From assembly GCA_001599715.1 (NCBI GenBank), contig BCHU01000005.1, positions 434,001 through 498,000 of the forward strand: a DNA stretch of 64,000 nt, written 5' to 3'. How positions within the stretch are numbered: the first letter of the stretch is position 1; each line of letters opens with the position of its first letter. The translations under genes and the position numbers were made by a program. Under the pieces are notes generated by a model. It did not search any database, was not told the DNA's origin, and was given only the letters and a program-made list of their open reading frames with translations. This stretch comes from Phaeotremella fagi (lineage: Eukaryota > Basidiomycota > Tremellomycetes > Tremellales > Phaeotremellaceae). This document shows, piece by piece, positions 35,293-45,953 of the stretch.

Positions 35293-37112
35293 ATGAGACT
35301 TCATATCCTCACCCTACCCCTTTTCATTCCATCGATCGAAGCGTTCTTCTTCAATTGGCCAGCTACCACTACACAATGTCAAGTGAGTCACAAATCCATG
35401 TCCTCATCGTGTACTCATAAACCTCTTTCAGTTGATCGCTTTGACATGGGAAAATGCTGTACCACCATTTACTGCTGTTGTAGCGTGAGTCTCCTATTCA
35501 TCGAGTGGACTAATGGATTTAGACCTATGTATGATCAACCTTATATATACAACATACCTTCTTCAGCTTATTCAAAGTCGACCAATACCGGTTCTTATTC
35601 TGTGAGTTTCCAAGTAAGCGTTGATTACCGTTAACTCACGATCATATCTAGATACAACTCCAAGCATCAGCTGGACAGAATTACGTGGTTTGGATGTCAG
35701 ATGCGACAGGTTGGGGAACAGGTAAGTCAAATGAAACAAACCAGCATCATCGACTTAACTCATTCAGGTGGATCCTCTGAAATCCAAACGGTGAAAACCT
35801 CAACATCATCTTCATGTCTATCAACCAAAACAAGTAATCAAACATCTCTAGATTTCACATTTTCGATCTCAGGGGTAGCTAAACAGTGTCAAGCTGGATT
35901 CGAACTAGCTTGGACAGGTGGAACTGAGGATGGACCTTATAACTTCACTTTAATACCTTTAGATCAAGGGTTTCAACCCTTCGATGTACCGTTAGAAAAC
36001 AATTTGAAATATGAAAGTGATTGGATTTTCAACGTCACCGCTGGATCTAGATTCAGTGTGATGATGAAGTAAGTCCTGTATGCTATTGGGGGTTCGTTTC
36101 TTACACTAATTGAATGAGTAGTTCTAAAAACGGATATGGTCGTGGAGGTATTGGAGGTGTTTATCAGGTCGCATCAGGATCAAATAATAATTGTTCAGCA
36201 GCCTCTGCTTTCCCAACGGGTAGTTGGCCAAGTACTATAACCACGGAAACACTAGCAGCTGCAACACTCCCAATAACGTCTTCAGCAGCTTCGACATCAG
36301 GTTCGCAATCCACGTCTCTCAGTTCAGGATCAATCGCCGGTATCGTAGTCGGCGTAGTAGCTCTTTTAGCTATCGTCGGTATCGTGTTATTCATGTTACT
36401 TCGTCGAAGACGGAGAAGGAATTCTGAGGAAAGATCTCGACACAGTTTAGATCTTGGTGACCCAGTTATCGATCCTTATGACGCTCCCGCACCAATGACT
36501 GAATCCTATAGAGACGGTTTACGTCAGGACATGAACCCGTTGTTAGGTGTTGATCGCTCTGGCGAGAATTCCCGTTCAGCATCTACGAGTGAAAACGATT
36601 CTTCTGATAGACGAGAAACGATCGTTTCGTCAGCTGGTTTCGCTGGTGTTGGCTCTGGTGATGCTGGACCTCTACCTTCAAAACAACCTTATAACGCTTC
36701 TGGATCCGGTTCAAATTCGAACTCAAATTCATTATCGAATAGGACCAGTTCAGTTCCATCAACGATCCCAATTCCAAACGATACCAAACAAAGACCTGAT
36801 TCCAACCTAAACCAGAGTCAAAGTCAAAATCAAAGAAATCAACTTCGAGTGATCAATTCCGACGATCCGGAATCGATTCCAGCCTTTGATTTCGAAAGTA
36901 ACGAACACGATTTACCTACACCTACGAGTGCTAGGAATAGACGTAGTAGTCAAATACCAAGTGGGAATGGGGATGGTTCACCTAGAGGTCCGACTTTTAG
37001 ACGACACGAGGATGCTGGTAGAATTCAAGAAAGTGTTATCGATTTACCACCGCTTTATACTGATGTACCCAGGAGTCAGGGGCAGCAGGGACTTGATCAA
37101 GAGGAACGTTGA
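35293..37112 (+). CDS. Single-pass type I membrane glycoprotein, sensor-like
   Basis: The spliced product has an N-terminal signal peptide (MRLHILTLPLFIPSIEAFF), a Cys-containing ectodomain (TQCQLIALTWENAVPPFTAVVAPMYDQPY; IQLQASAGQNYVVWMSDATGWGTGG; SSSCLS; QCQAGFELAWTGG), N-glycosylation sequons, then a Ser/Thr/Ala-rich stalk. A transmembrane helix (GSIAGIVVGVVALLAIVGIVLFML, about 36325-36400) is followed at once by a poly-Arg stop-transfer run and a ~230-residue disordered cytoplasmic tail. This architecture resembles fungal wall or stress sensors and a widespread basidiomycete family with an uncharacterised ectodomain; I do not recognise a named domain. Exon 1 ends at 35383; the following exons use canonical GT-AG. 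Function is unknown; surface location is inferred from signal peptide and TM helix. Confidence 0.78.
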
Positions 37113-37367
37113 TTTGCGGGGATGCTATTTTTGATGGACTTTTTGGAAGTTAAAATACTGAGTTTTGATACTACACGTATATTTCATCTGTAATTTATAC
37201 CTTTGTAGCTATATGTTATGTAATTTTCGTACTCGATCTAAAGGTATCGTAAGCGTTGGTAAGAGGGATTGAGAATATGCTGGGTAAGTTATAATGGGGT
37301 ATGGTATGTGGAAACCGTCTTGAGATTAATTGAGAAAGTGATGGGTCGGACCGTCTCAAGACCTCAT

Positions 37368-38043
37368 CTAAGCAAATCCAACTTTCTTCTTTCCTTCAAC
37401 CTTGACCTCCCCATCACCAAATTTAGCGATCCGTTTACGTTCCTTAGCTTTCTCGACCAAAGCTTTCTTAGCGTCCCTCTGAGAACCCAATTTAAAAAAG
37501 ATATCAGTACTGTTATAACACCCAAACAATACAAACTTCAACTCACCAAAGCCCTAGCCCGTTCCTTCTTCTTGATCTCCCCTGCTGTAGGTGGTTTCTT
37601 CTCAACGACCGGAACGTGGGATTTGAGTTTAGCGATTCGAGATTCCACTTTAGCTTGTTTGGGATCGGTAATAGACGAGATTAGGGATAATAAATCGTCC
37701 TAAACGTTACCTTACAGTCAGTTTTGAGATTGGTTGTTGGATGGCGGGGATGGGACCTTACTTTATTCTCAATGAATTTTTTACCTTTCTTCCCTGTACC
37801 CCCAGCTTTCCCTTTTCTACCTTTTATTTTCGTTTGTTGTTGATCATTAGTATCGGATTTGGTATTAACTGCTTGATCTTCTTCTTCTTCCTCCCCCTCA
37901 TCTTCATTTAGATCTTCCTCATCCATCTCCTCCTCGGATGAATGGTATATCACCGTTGGTTTCTGTGTAGATTTCTTCGCATTTGTTGATTGTTTAGTAT
38001 TTTGGGATTTGGATTTGTGATCCTTCGTTCTGATTGCTGGCAT
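37368..38043 (-). CDS. Acidic/Lys-rich small protein, probably nucleolar
   Basis: Three exons on the minus strand give about 180 aa. The first exon encodes a Lys/Ser/Thr-rich N-terminus, a strongly acidic Glu/Asp run, then a basic GRKGKAGGTGKKGKKF stretch. The second and third exons encode KQAKVESRIAKLKSHVPVVEKKPPTAGEIKKKERARALRDAKKAL and AKERKRIAKFGDGEVKVEGKKKVGFA. Alternating acidic and basic runs with a basic helical C-terminus are common in nucleolar ribosome-assembly factors; this is an inference and I cannot assign a named family. Intron boundaries near 37550 and 37680-37755 are canonical. Confidence 0.75.
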
Positions 38044-38682
38044 TTTGGACTACTTGTTGTGTATGTTAAACAGTGAATTATTGTTTTGTGTATGGTAGAG
38101 TGAGATGCAAATCGATGCTGCACAAAACTTGGATTGTTTTGAAATTTGAGTGTGGCAGTTTTGGTAGTGGCAAATGACGCTCTCATTGATCATTGAACAC
38201 ACTCTGCAAGTGCAAAACGAGATGCACAGTGAATGACTGCCTGGCAACAACGAGCTTTGACCTTATGAACAGGATTGGAAGTCTGAAGATATCGTTGTAA
38301 CGTACACCCAAATTTTCCCTCCTTTACGAGCTTGGCATCATATGCTTCATTGAGGCGTTGTCGAATGTTGTTGGTTGAACCAAGCGCGTTCCTGAATGAG
38401 GAGGAGGCCTGTTTCAAAGTGTTTCATGTTAATGAACAAAAGGATTTTCTTCATTCATGGTGATGATGAAACTGGAAAAACCAAGCTAGTGCGCAGTGCA
38501 ATGATTGATTGCAACCCAGTAACTTAGTTATTACGATGATTGCGGTGGTGATGGATTCGTTCTTGTCTTCTTCCTCCCCTGCTTATTACAGATATCGACT
38601 TGTTTAGATACTTATACCATTTGTTTACAATACCTTCCCGTCTTCCTTCGTGTACTTCTTATACCCCATCAGGACACTAAAT
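38044..38682. other. Intergenic 0.64 kb, no gene supported
   Basis: Divergent promoters of the small acidic protein and the carboxylesterase. Short minus ORFs over 38050-38417 lack supporting features. Confidence 0.4.
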
Positions 38683-40727
38683 ATGCTTTTTCTCTCTTAT
38701 ATCATCCCCTTCCTTTCCTTCATCCTGCCGATCTTAGCTTTAACCGTATCCTCCAAACGTACCACCTGCTCACTGAGTATCGATGGTAGCAGTATAAAAG
38801 GGTCGTCAACATCAGGTGGAGCTTGTAGATATTCATTTCGATATGGAACAGTATCTTCCAGATGGGAGAAATCAGTTCTCGTGAATTCATTAAAGTAAGT
38901 GCAGAAACCACTTTGCCACTCGGAGAAATACTGTACGAGTACTGTAGACTGACAAATGAACAAGTAATCAAATGATCAATTCTTTACCACCCTCTTGTCC
39001 ACAGGATAATACTTTCGTTTCTTCAACCAACCAATCTGAAGATTGCTTATTCGCAACAGCTTATTTACCTAGTACGACAACTCCGAAATCCGGATGGCCA
39101 GTTTTCGTATGGTAAGTCAAGCCGCGATACTGTGTTCACTGTATTGACGGGATCGAACAGGATTCACGGTGGTTCATTCGATCAAGGATCGGTCAGTGCA
39201 CCAGGACTAGATGGATCTCAACTAGCACAGAAAGGTGGTGTGATGGTGATATTCCTTCAATATAGGTATGTCATCTCCCACCGTCGCTCAAACAAAAATT
39301 TGCTAAATCATCAATCAGACTCGGCGTATTAGGTTTCTTACCACCCCAATCATCACCTCAATCTTTGGATCCTAATCTTGGTCTTCAAGATGTGATATTG
39401 GGTTTAAAGGGTATCCAGAAATACGTGTCTTATCTTGGTGGAGATAAAAGTAAAGTAACCGTTGGTGGTCAGAGTTCCGGAGCTGGAATGATTCGTGGTA
39501 AGTACCTTTTGAGAATTTCAAATTCCGTATCATTAATGTTGGCTAGCTATGTGGGGCACACCATCTGCTGTCGGTCTATTCAGAGGTGCAATATTACAAT
39601 CTGATCCAATGGTGAGTCGGCTTCACTTTTCGTGTTTTCACATCCACTGAAACACACTACAGGCATATGGATTCTCAACGCCGGCTATCACGACTGAATT
39701 ACGAAATTCGTTTTATTCCTCAAACGGTGTTTCCGGCTGTACGACTTTAAAATGTTTACAGGCGCTACCTGTATCTACAATTCTCTCAGCCCAAGACGAG
39801 CTGGTTGCAAATGCACCATTTGAATTCACCGGAGTACCCCTTGCAGAACGTCAGTTACGACCGGATCTGCTTTCCATGACCTCTCAACTGACATTCCACA
39901 GCCATTCGTCCAACCACTCAAACTACTACCCTTCCATTCGATCCTACAGTCCAACTATTCAGTTCACCTCATTCACTCTCCATCTCCCCAAGTTCTCTAC
40001 CACTATTAATAACAACAGTGAAAAACGAAGCTGGAAGTACCATCCAATCCCTTTTCCCTTCACCCCAACAGTCATCCAACGACACCTACCAATCCTATCT
40101 AATCTTCCTCTTCGGATCCGACAGAGCCACGAAAATATTCAATTCTGGTTTCTACACATTAACTGGTTCTGGTACCGATGGATTTAGAGTCGTTTTAGAA
40201 AAATTGGCAACGGACGCTGCTTGGAGATGTGCTAATCGTGATGTTGCTAGTAAATGGGTTTTGAATGGTGGGAAAGTCTGGGTTGGGGAATGGAGACAGG
40301 GAGTTACTTATCCTGATAACGATGTTAGTGGTGGTCATTGTTCGGGTAAAGTTTGTCATGAAGTGAGTTCTTTGATTTTTTGGACTTTGTTAATGAGATA
40401 GGACGATATTTTCCCAACTTTCAGTAGTGCACCCTCCTCAACTGGAAATACCACCACTTTCGTAAGCTTCCCTTGGATCTCTATTCATCACCGATTAACA
40501 TGTTTTTGTAGGAAACGCAAATTCTCGACCATTGGATTTCTTTTATCACTACCCTAAACCCAAACCCGACTGTCAACATTAAGAGATGTCAAGCATCATC
40601 AACTTGGCAACCTTTCACCTCAACCTCCAGTCCGATCTTCCCATTGGGTGGAGATGGGTTGGTGACCACTTGTCCAGTAGGGTTTTGGGGTAGCAAGGCT
40701 TTATATGATTGGCAATTATATGGATAG
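38683..40727 (+). CDS. Secreted type-B carboxylesterase/lipase
   Basis: The product begins with a hydrophobic signal peptide (MLFLSYIIPFLSFILPILALT). Type-B carboxylesterases hydrolyse esters or lipids. Visible motifs: SEDCLF (the family EDCL signature); IHGGSFDQGS (oxyanion hole HGG); QYRLGVLGFLP; and GGQSSGAG with the nucleophile Ser near 39471. A conserved C-terminal HEDDIF region (KVCHEDDIFPTF, crossing the intron near 40400) supplies the catalytic His, as in GxCHxDEL-type motifs of the family. I did not assign the acidic residue with certainty. The segment 39840-40060 looks frame-shifted in unspliced sequence, but the intron 39869-39915 (GTCAGT...CACAG) restores a continuous frame (EPIRPTTQTTT...VKNEAGS). 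It ends WQLYG and TAG. Confidence 0.85.
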
Positions 40728-41444
40728 AGTATTGTCATCGGACTCTGGACTTATAGAGACAATAGACTCGGACATTCATAGACAGACTGGACGTATCTGA
40801 CATGCATCGTTATCTAGCTGTCTTTCTTCTATTCGGATGAGATTTCTGATCGATACTCTGTTGAAATGCCGAATCAGTTTCAAATGTTATCATCAACAAT
40901 TCACTTTGAGGGTAAGAGTTGTCAATTCTCATCGTCGCTCAATACATGTTGAGAAGTCAGATTGAAGTCAATGTTCGTTCAATCCTAGATTGCAGAACTC
41001 AACCCAGCCAATTGTGGGTTCTCGATGAAGTGGCATGTGGCGAAATTGAAACTGCCATTTGCAGCATTGTGATTGATTGCACCCTCAAAAGAAAAGATCC
41101 ATTTTACCGAAAACGAAAATATTGAACGTCCGTCCACAAAAGAAGTCGTCTTAAAGAAAGCCGCGAGGATACATTTCCCCGAAAACTCCATTCACAATCT
41201 TCCAAGAAGGCGACATGGACTGGTAATTTCTACTGCAAGTACATATGAATTTGACTGAGCTGACATTTCCCCGAAAACTGCTTTCATATCCTTCCAGGAA
41301 GGCGGCTGGTTACTATTATTGCAAGTACATTTGAATTCGACTTCCTTCTTACTTTTCTTCCCCACTCTTTCATTTTTCATTCATTTGCCAATAAATCCCC
41401 AACTTACCTTTAAAGCTTGATTGTCATAATCAACGACCAACAAC
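40728..41444. promoter_or_regulatory. Upstream region of the four-gene family, copy 1
   Basis: About 720 bp. It contains two tandem copies of a block beginning CATTTCCCCGAAAACT, each followed by the near-palindrome CTTCCAAGAAGG/CTTCCAGGAAGG (41199-41211 and 41290-41302) and GCAAGTACATNTGAATT. The same block lies upstream of copies 2-4. Confidence 0.6.
41290..41302 (+). promoter_or_regulatory. CCTTCCAGGAAGG palindrome upstream of family copy 1
   Basis: Perfect 13-nt palindrome about 143 bp upstream of the copy 1 ATG (41445). An imperfect twin lies at 41199-41211. Related elements occur at comparable distances before copies 2-4. Confidence 0.55.
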
Positions 41445-42185
41445 ATGAATGAAGAACAAGAAATGCGCTTTTATCAGCGATCAAATGAATTCCGGTATGT
41501 TTGTTTGTTAATCTGATCGCTTTTTCACTGTCAGAATTGCCATTGACTTGCACTCAATTCTTCTAGAAATGATAATTCGAATGTTGTTCAATTCCTAGGG
41601 GAACATGGTTGGGATTATGAGAACTCCTATCTGATTGACACTCAGTGAGATTGAATTTTCCTCCTCTCTACATTCTAGACATTTAATCACCACATCCGTT
41701 TCAGCATCCTCTACGTAGTCTCCATTTTTCGTCATCCAGCGTCCTCTTTGGAATTACAACTTCAGTCTGTTCCCGACCACGAAGGCTCTCACTATGTCGA
41801 CGGGTTTGTCTCTGGTCCAACCAGTTTACTCAGATCTGAGTCCTATCACCCAACACCAGAAATGTCGACTGTTGATCTCTGCAATGAGATCATCCGGTGG
41901 GGGTACAAGTGGCCCCGCCAATGCGATAGCCAGGCTATTGACGACGCCATTAGGTATCTGCAACCACCATCGAGCTCTCGCCAACCACAATCGCGCTCTC
42001 GCCAACCACAATCGCGCTCTCGCCAATCGCAATCAAGCTCTCGCCGTCAAGCCGCGCAGCGAAGAGAGATTGCGTCTCTCTTACCATCACCTATCGATGC
42101 AAGCTTCATTGATGCCCTCCTAGAACAAGCTGCTACAATGAGTTCTCTACATCTTACATGGTCACAGATTGTTTATCCCGGGTGA
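41445..42185 (+). CDS. Unknown tandem-family protein, copy 1, 202 aa
   Basis: Exons 41445-41494, 41567-41644 and 41705-42185 join in frame (609 nt). Family blocks shared with the three downstream genes: N-terminal exon ending FR; LGEHGWDYEN (second exon); YVVSIFRHPASSLELQLQSVPD; EMSTVDLCNEIIRWGYKW; IDASFIDALLEQAATMSSLHLTWSQ. The centre is unique to this copy: a 21-nt tandem repeat (41974-42045) encodes Ser-Arg-Gln-Pro-Gln repeats. The C-terminus stops at IVYPG, lacking the PEK tail of the other copies. No signal peptide or membrane segment; I recognise no domain. A small soluble intracellular protein is likely. Confidence 0.78.
41974..42045 (+). repeat. 21-nt tandem repeat within family copy 1
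   Basis: Units GCTCTCGCCAACCACAATCGC at 41974-41994 and 41995-42015, a diverged third at 42016-42036, and a partial fourth. It keeps frame and encodes SRQPQSR-like repeats. It is absent from copies 2-4. Confidence 0.85.
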
Positions 42186-42772
42186 TAAACATAAACACAA
42201 CAGCTGGAGGTGGCTTGTCAGGTGAGAAGACAATTGGGAAGGTCTAGGTATCAAAAGAGGAGGAGAGATTAAAAAATTATGCACAGTGTAGAGCAGATGC
42301 AGGAAATCTCACTGTTTCTTGAACAGAAAAAGCATATCGCATGAAACGTATCAATGTTTGAATAGTCAATCTACAAATCTTATCGCAGAAGGAGAAGTTT
42401 TTTGCTGTTTGTTTCTGATTTTTCAGAACATATGGTATTTGACTGCTGTACCTGTACTATATGCAATCAAAGGTCTTCTAGCTCCATAAGCCCTCAAAAG
42501 AAAGGATACAATTTTGAAAAGAAAATGCTGTACTTCCGTCTACAAGCGAAGCCCATTTGGGAAAACATGAAGGGTCAATTCCTCAAAAACCCCGATGATA
42601 TTTGGATCTCCTTCCAAGAAGGCTACAAAGGATAGTAATCTTTATTGTAAGTACATTTGAATTCGACTTTCCTCTTACTTTTCTTCCCCACTCTTTCAAT
42701 TCTTTGTTCATTTGCCACTACATTTTCAACTTACCTTGAAAGCTTTTATTGTCATTATCGACAACCAACATC
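42186..42772. promoter_or_regulatory. Intergenic between family copies 1 and 2
   Basis: About 590 bp. 42470-42772 closely matches the region before copy 1, including AAAGAAAGGATACAATTTTGAAA, the element at 42610-42622 (CCTTCCAAGAAGG) and GTAAGTACATTTGAATTCGACT. Confidence 0.55.
42610..42622 (+). promoter_or_regulatory. CCTTCCAAGAAGG element upstream of family copy 2
   Basis: The arms CCTTC and GAAGG flank CAA, 151 bp upstream of the copy 2 ATG. Confidence 0.5.
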
Positions 42773-43513
42773 ATGAATGAAGAACAAAAAGCATACTCTA
42801 AGGCATCACGTAAATTCCGGTAAGCTTGTTTCATAATTTGATCTCTTTTTCACTGTCGGAGAACTGCCATTGGCTCACACCCATTTTTTTCCAGAACACA
42901 TAATTCACCTTTGATTAAATATCTAGAGGACCGGGGTTGGGAGTATGAGAACACGTATGATAGAATTGAGTAAGATTGACTTCACTTCCTCTCTGCATTC
43001 TGGAAACTGAATAATCATGTTTGATCCAGTCCAAGAACCTACGTAGTTTCCATCTTTCGTCATCAAGACTCCTCTCTGGATTTTCAACTCCATTCAATTC
43101 CCGACTCCTCAACCTCTCACTGCGTCGACCTGAAGGTCTATCGTAATTCCCACTTACTCAGATCTGAGTACTATCACCCACAACCAATGATATCAGCTAC
43201 TAGTCTCTCCGATGAGATCATCCGGCGGGGAAACGAGTGGCCCCTCCAAAGTAATAGCCCAGATCTCGAAGACGCCTTTAGGAATCTGGAAGAACAACAG
43301 CCAAGCTCTTACCAAACACAATCCGACTTTCACGAACAGCAAGCCTTGAAGCGAAGAATGCTTGAGTCTCTCTCGAAACCCCCTATCGATTTAAGCTTCA
43401 TTTGGTCTCTCAACCGACTGGCATCTACGATGAGTTCCCTACATCTTGCATGGTCGGAGGTCATGTATCCCGAAAAGAAAAGGGAAGCACTCAACCGGGA
43501 GGCAGCACGTTAG
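42773..43513 (+). CDS. Unknown tandem-family protein, copy 2, 201 aa
   Basis: Exons 42773-42819, 42895-42969 and 43030-43513 join in frame (606 nt) with the same intron phases as copy 1. Blocks: MNEEQKAYSKASRKFR; LEDRGWEYEN; TYVVSIFRHQDSSLDFQLHSIPD; MISATSLSDEIIRRGNEW; IDLSFIWSLNRLASTMSSLHLAWSE; then YPEKKREALNREAAR. The middle is Gln-rich but lacks the 21-nt repeat. It is the closest relative of copy 1, sharing the N-terminal exon and the promoter block most fully. Function unknown. Confidence 0.78.
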
Positions 43514-43981
43514 ATGAGAAGTAAAACAGGGAAGGTATACATATCAGAAGTGGAGGCGAGGTTAAGAGATTATGCACCTTGTAGAATACTGTACATATAA
43601 TGAACGAATGTAAGGGTGATGTAGTACATGAATTTCACTGCTTCTTGAACACAAAAAGCAGAACATACAGTATTCAGCTGCTGTACTTTATTTCAATCTG
43701 ACATCTGTTGTCCCACTTATCGCCAAAGGCCACAAGTCTGCATGTATGAAAAGACCTTCAGCTTCAGGAGCCTTCGAAATAAAGGATACAAAGTCGAAAC
43801 AGTGAATTTGTACCTCCGTCAACAAAAGAAGTCCATTTTCTCAAAAACTCCGTAGATCTCCTTCCAAGAAGGCTATAAAGGATAACATTTCTGTCATAAG
43901 AAAATTCACTTTTTGTTATTTTACCACCGAATCTCACACTCGCTTTTAAAGCTTTCATTTTCATCATCAACGAACAACAAG
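43514..43981. promoter_or_regulatory. Intergenic between family copies 2 and 3
   Basis: About 470 bp. 43766-43880 is a diverged copy of the shared upstream block, with the element at 43860-43872. TACTGTAC words occur near 43587 and 43670. Confidence 0.5.
43860..43872 (+). promoter_or_regulatory. CCTTCCAAGAAGG element upstream of family copy 3
   Basis: Identical to the copy 2 element, 110 bp upstream of the copy 3 ATG. Confidence 0.5.
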
Positions 43982-44630
43982 ATGAGTACAGAAGAGGAAA
44001 ATTCCCAAGCTAAGCTAATCGAAGAATTCAGGTATGTCCATTTGATAATCGATCTCTTTTCCACTGTCAGACCTTCTATTAACTCCACACATTTTGGTTT
44101 CAGAACACGCAATGCATCTCTTATTCAAAACCTAGAAAATGATGGATGGAAAGTTGAGAACACTGTTCTCGAGATTCAGTGAGATTGGCTTTTGTTTCCT
44201 GTTTACATTCAGGGCATTGACTAACCACGATTGATTCAGTCAAAATTATGCAGTCTCCATCTTTCATCATTCAGGCTCCGCCTTGAAATGCCAAATTCAG
44301 TCCCATCCCTCCTTCCATAGGTCTCATTCCGTCGAAGGGTTGATCTTCGATCAGTCCAACGCTAGGCTCAGACGTGAGTATTGTAGTGTCGAACCAGAAA
44401 TCTCGACTTCAAATCTCTCCGAAGAGATCACCAAGTGGGCAGACAAGTGGTCCAAAATCGATCCAATTCTCGCAATCATGATCCCACATCAGAGAAACCT
44501 TATCGATCCAAGCCTCATCGAGGCTCTCAAGAAACACTCAGATTCAATGGGTGCTCTACATTCTGCATGGTCAGAGGAGATGTTTCCAGAGAAGAATACT
44601 GAAGCCTGGAGAAAGGAGCTTTCTAGATGA
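43982..44630 (+). CDS. Unknown tandem-family protein, copy 3, 171 aa
   Basis: Exons 43982-44031, 44104-44178 and 44240-44630 join in frame (516 nt). Blocks: EEFR; TRNASLIQNLENDGWKVEN; YAVSIFHHSGSALKCQIQSHP; EISTSNLSEEITKWADKW; IDPSLIEALKKHSDSMGALHSAWSE; MFPEKNTEAWRKELSR. This copy is shorter because the central linker is reduced. The second exon is 75 nt, as in copies 2 and 4, and intron phases match. Function unknown. Confidence 0.78.
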
Positions 44631-45263
44631 GAGAAAAATCAAGAAAGCGTGCGGTATGTACGTATTCATCAGAAGTGGGGGCGAGGTTAAGAGATCATGT
44701 ACGGTGTATAATACAGTAGAACGAAGGATGTAAGGATGATGTAGTACATGAATCTCATTTTGAATTGAGTAAAAGAAGCATATTGCGTATAACATACTGT
44801 ACTGTATCACTGTTTGGAATTGTCAGTTGACAGAACACATTTTGTTGCAGAAGGAGAAAGTTTTGCAGTTCATTTCTGATTTTGAGAACATACAGTATCT
44901 CACTGCTGTACTTTATTTCAAGCTAACATCTGTGGTCCCAATTGTCTCCAAATCGACAAGTCTGCATGTGGTCGTTAGCGCCATGTACTCTAAAAGAAAG
45001 GACGCAATTTGAAACGAAAAATTTGAAGTCCGCCTACAAAAGAAGTCTCCTTGGCAAGACTTAGATGGGTCATTTCCTGAAAAACTCCATTGATCTCCTT
45101 CCAAGAAGGCTAGAATCGAAACGTTTCATTGCACAGCTCTTACACACGTAGAAGAGCGTTGGATTTATTTCCCTCTTCTCTTATTTCCTTGCTTGACTTT
45201 TCTTGCTTCAACACTAATATCTGAATCCATAAGATTAATCTCAAGTTCCATAAAACTAGGAGT
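44631..45263. promoter_or_regulatory. Intergenic between family copies 3 and 4
   Basis: About 630 bp. It carries a diverged shared block (44985-45115) with the element at 45097-45109, and TACTGTAC-type words near 44792. Confidence 0.5.
45097..45109 (+). promoter_or_regulatory. CCTTCCAAGAAGG element upstream of family copy 4
   Basis: Identical to the copy 2 and 3 elements, 154 bp upstream of the copy 4 ATG. Confidence 0.5.
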
Positions 45264-45953
45264 ATGACAGATTCATGTCCATCATGTCGAGAAGGATTGA
45301 TCATCCGATCACAAACAGCATTCCGGTATGTCCCTGATTGATGTCATTTCACGGCCACATTGCATGTTTTAACTTACTGACTGCACCTCATTTGTCCAGA
45401 GACCGTAATCAAGCTTTAATTCAGACCCTAGAGGCAGATGGATGGAGTGTGGAGAGCACGTTGCTCAAAAATGAGTCAGTTTTCTGCAACTTATACTATA
45501 GAAAGACACTGATTACATTACAGGTTGTTCACTCAGGATAACGTAGTCTCAACCTTTCATCATTCGACTTCCTCTCTCAAATTTCAAATCCGGTCTCATC
45601 CATATATCCATAGAGCCCAATATATTGAAGGGTCGATCTTCCAGCAACCTGGACTGAACCTTGGGAGTGAATGTTATACCGGTCGTCGAGAAATTTCGAG
45701 TATTCTTCTTTCCGATAACATTAACCAGTGGACAAAGAATTGGTCTAAATCCGAAGCAAGGGAAGGCAAACCCAGAAACATCGATACGAGCGTCATGTCT
45801 TCTATCCAAAAACACGCTGGTACTATAGGTGTCTTACATTGCGACTGGTCAAATGAAATACTTCCCGAAAAAGATATCGAAATTTGGAGAGAGAATGAAT
45901 TCAACAACCTACTTGAGGAAAGAAAGAAAAAGGAGCGTGGAGATGAAGCTTAA
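45264..45953 (+). CDS. Unknown tandem-family protein, copy 4, 188 aa
   Basis: Exons 45264-45325, 45400-45474 and 45524-45953 join in frame (567 nt). Blocks: TAFR; DRNQALIQTLEADGWSVES; VVSTFHHSTSSLKFQIRSHP; REISSILLSDNINQWTKNW; IDTSVMSSIQKHAGTIGVLHCDWSNEILPEKDIEIW. It is closest to copy 3. It differs in a Cys-containing N-terminus (SCPSCREG) that resembles half of a zinc knuckle and in a longer charged C-terminal tail. Function unknown. Confidence 0.78.

Noticed and set aside
38050..38417. Minus-strand short ORFs
   Set aside because: Cys/Ser-rich chance frames in an intergenic region without splice logic.
39876..40187. Apparent frameshift in the carboxylesterase
   Set aside because: A GT-AG intron (39869-39915) restores one continuous frame.
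41199..45109. Canonical heat-shock element at the shared palindrome
   Set aside because: TTC and GAA are separated by three bases, not two, at the family copies; only 49858-49869 has the canonical spacing. Kept as an unnamed element.
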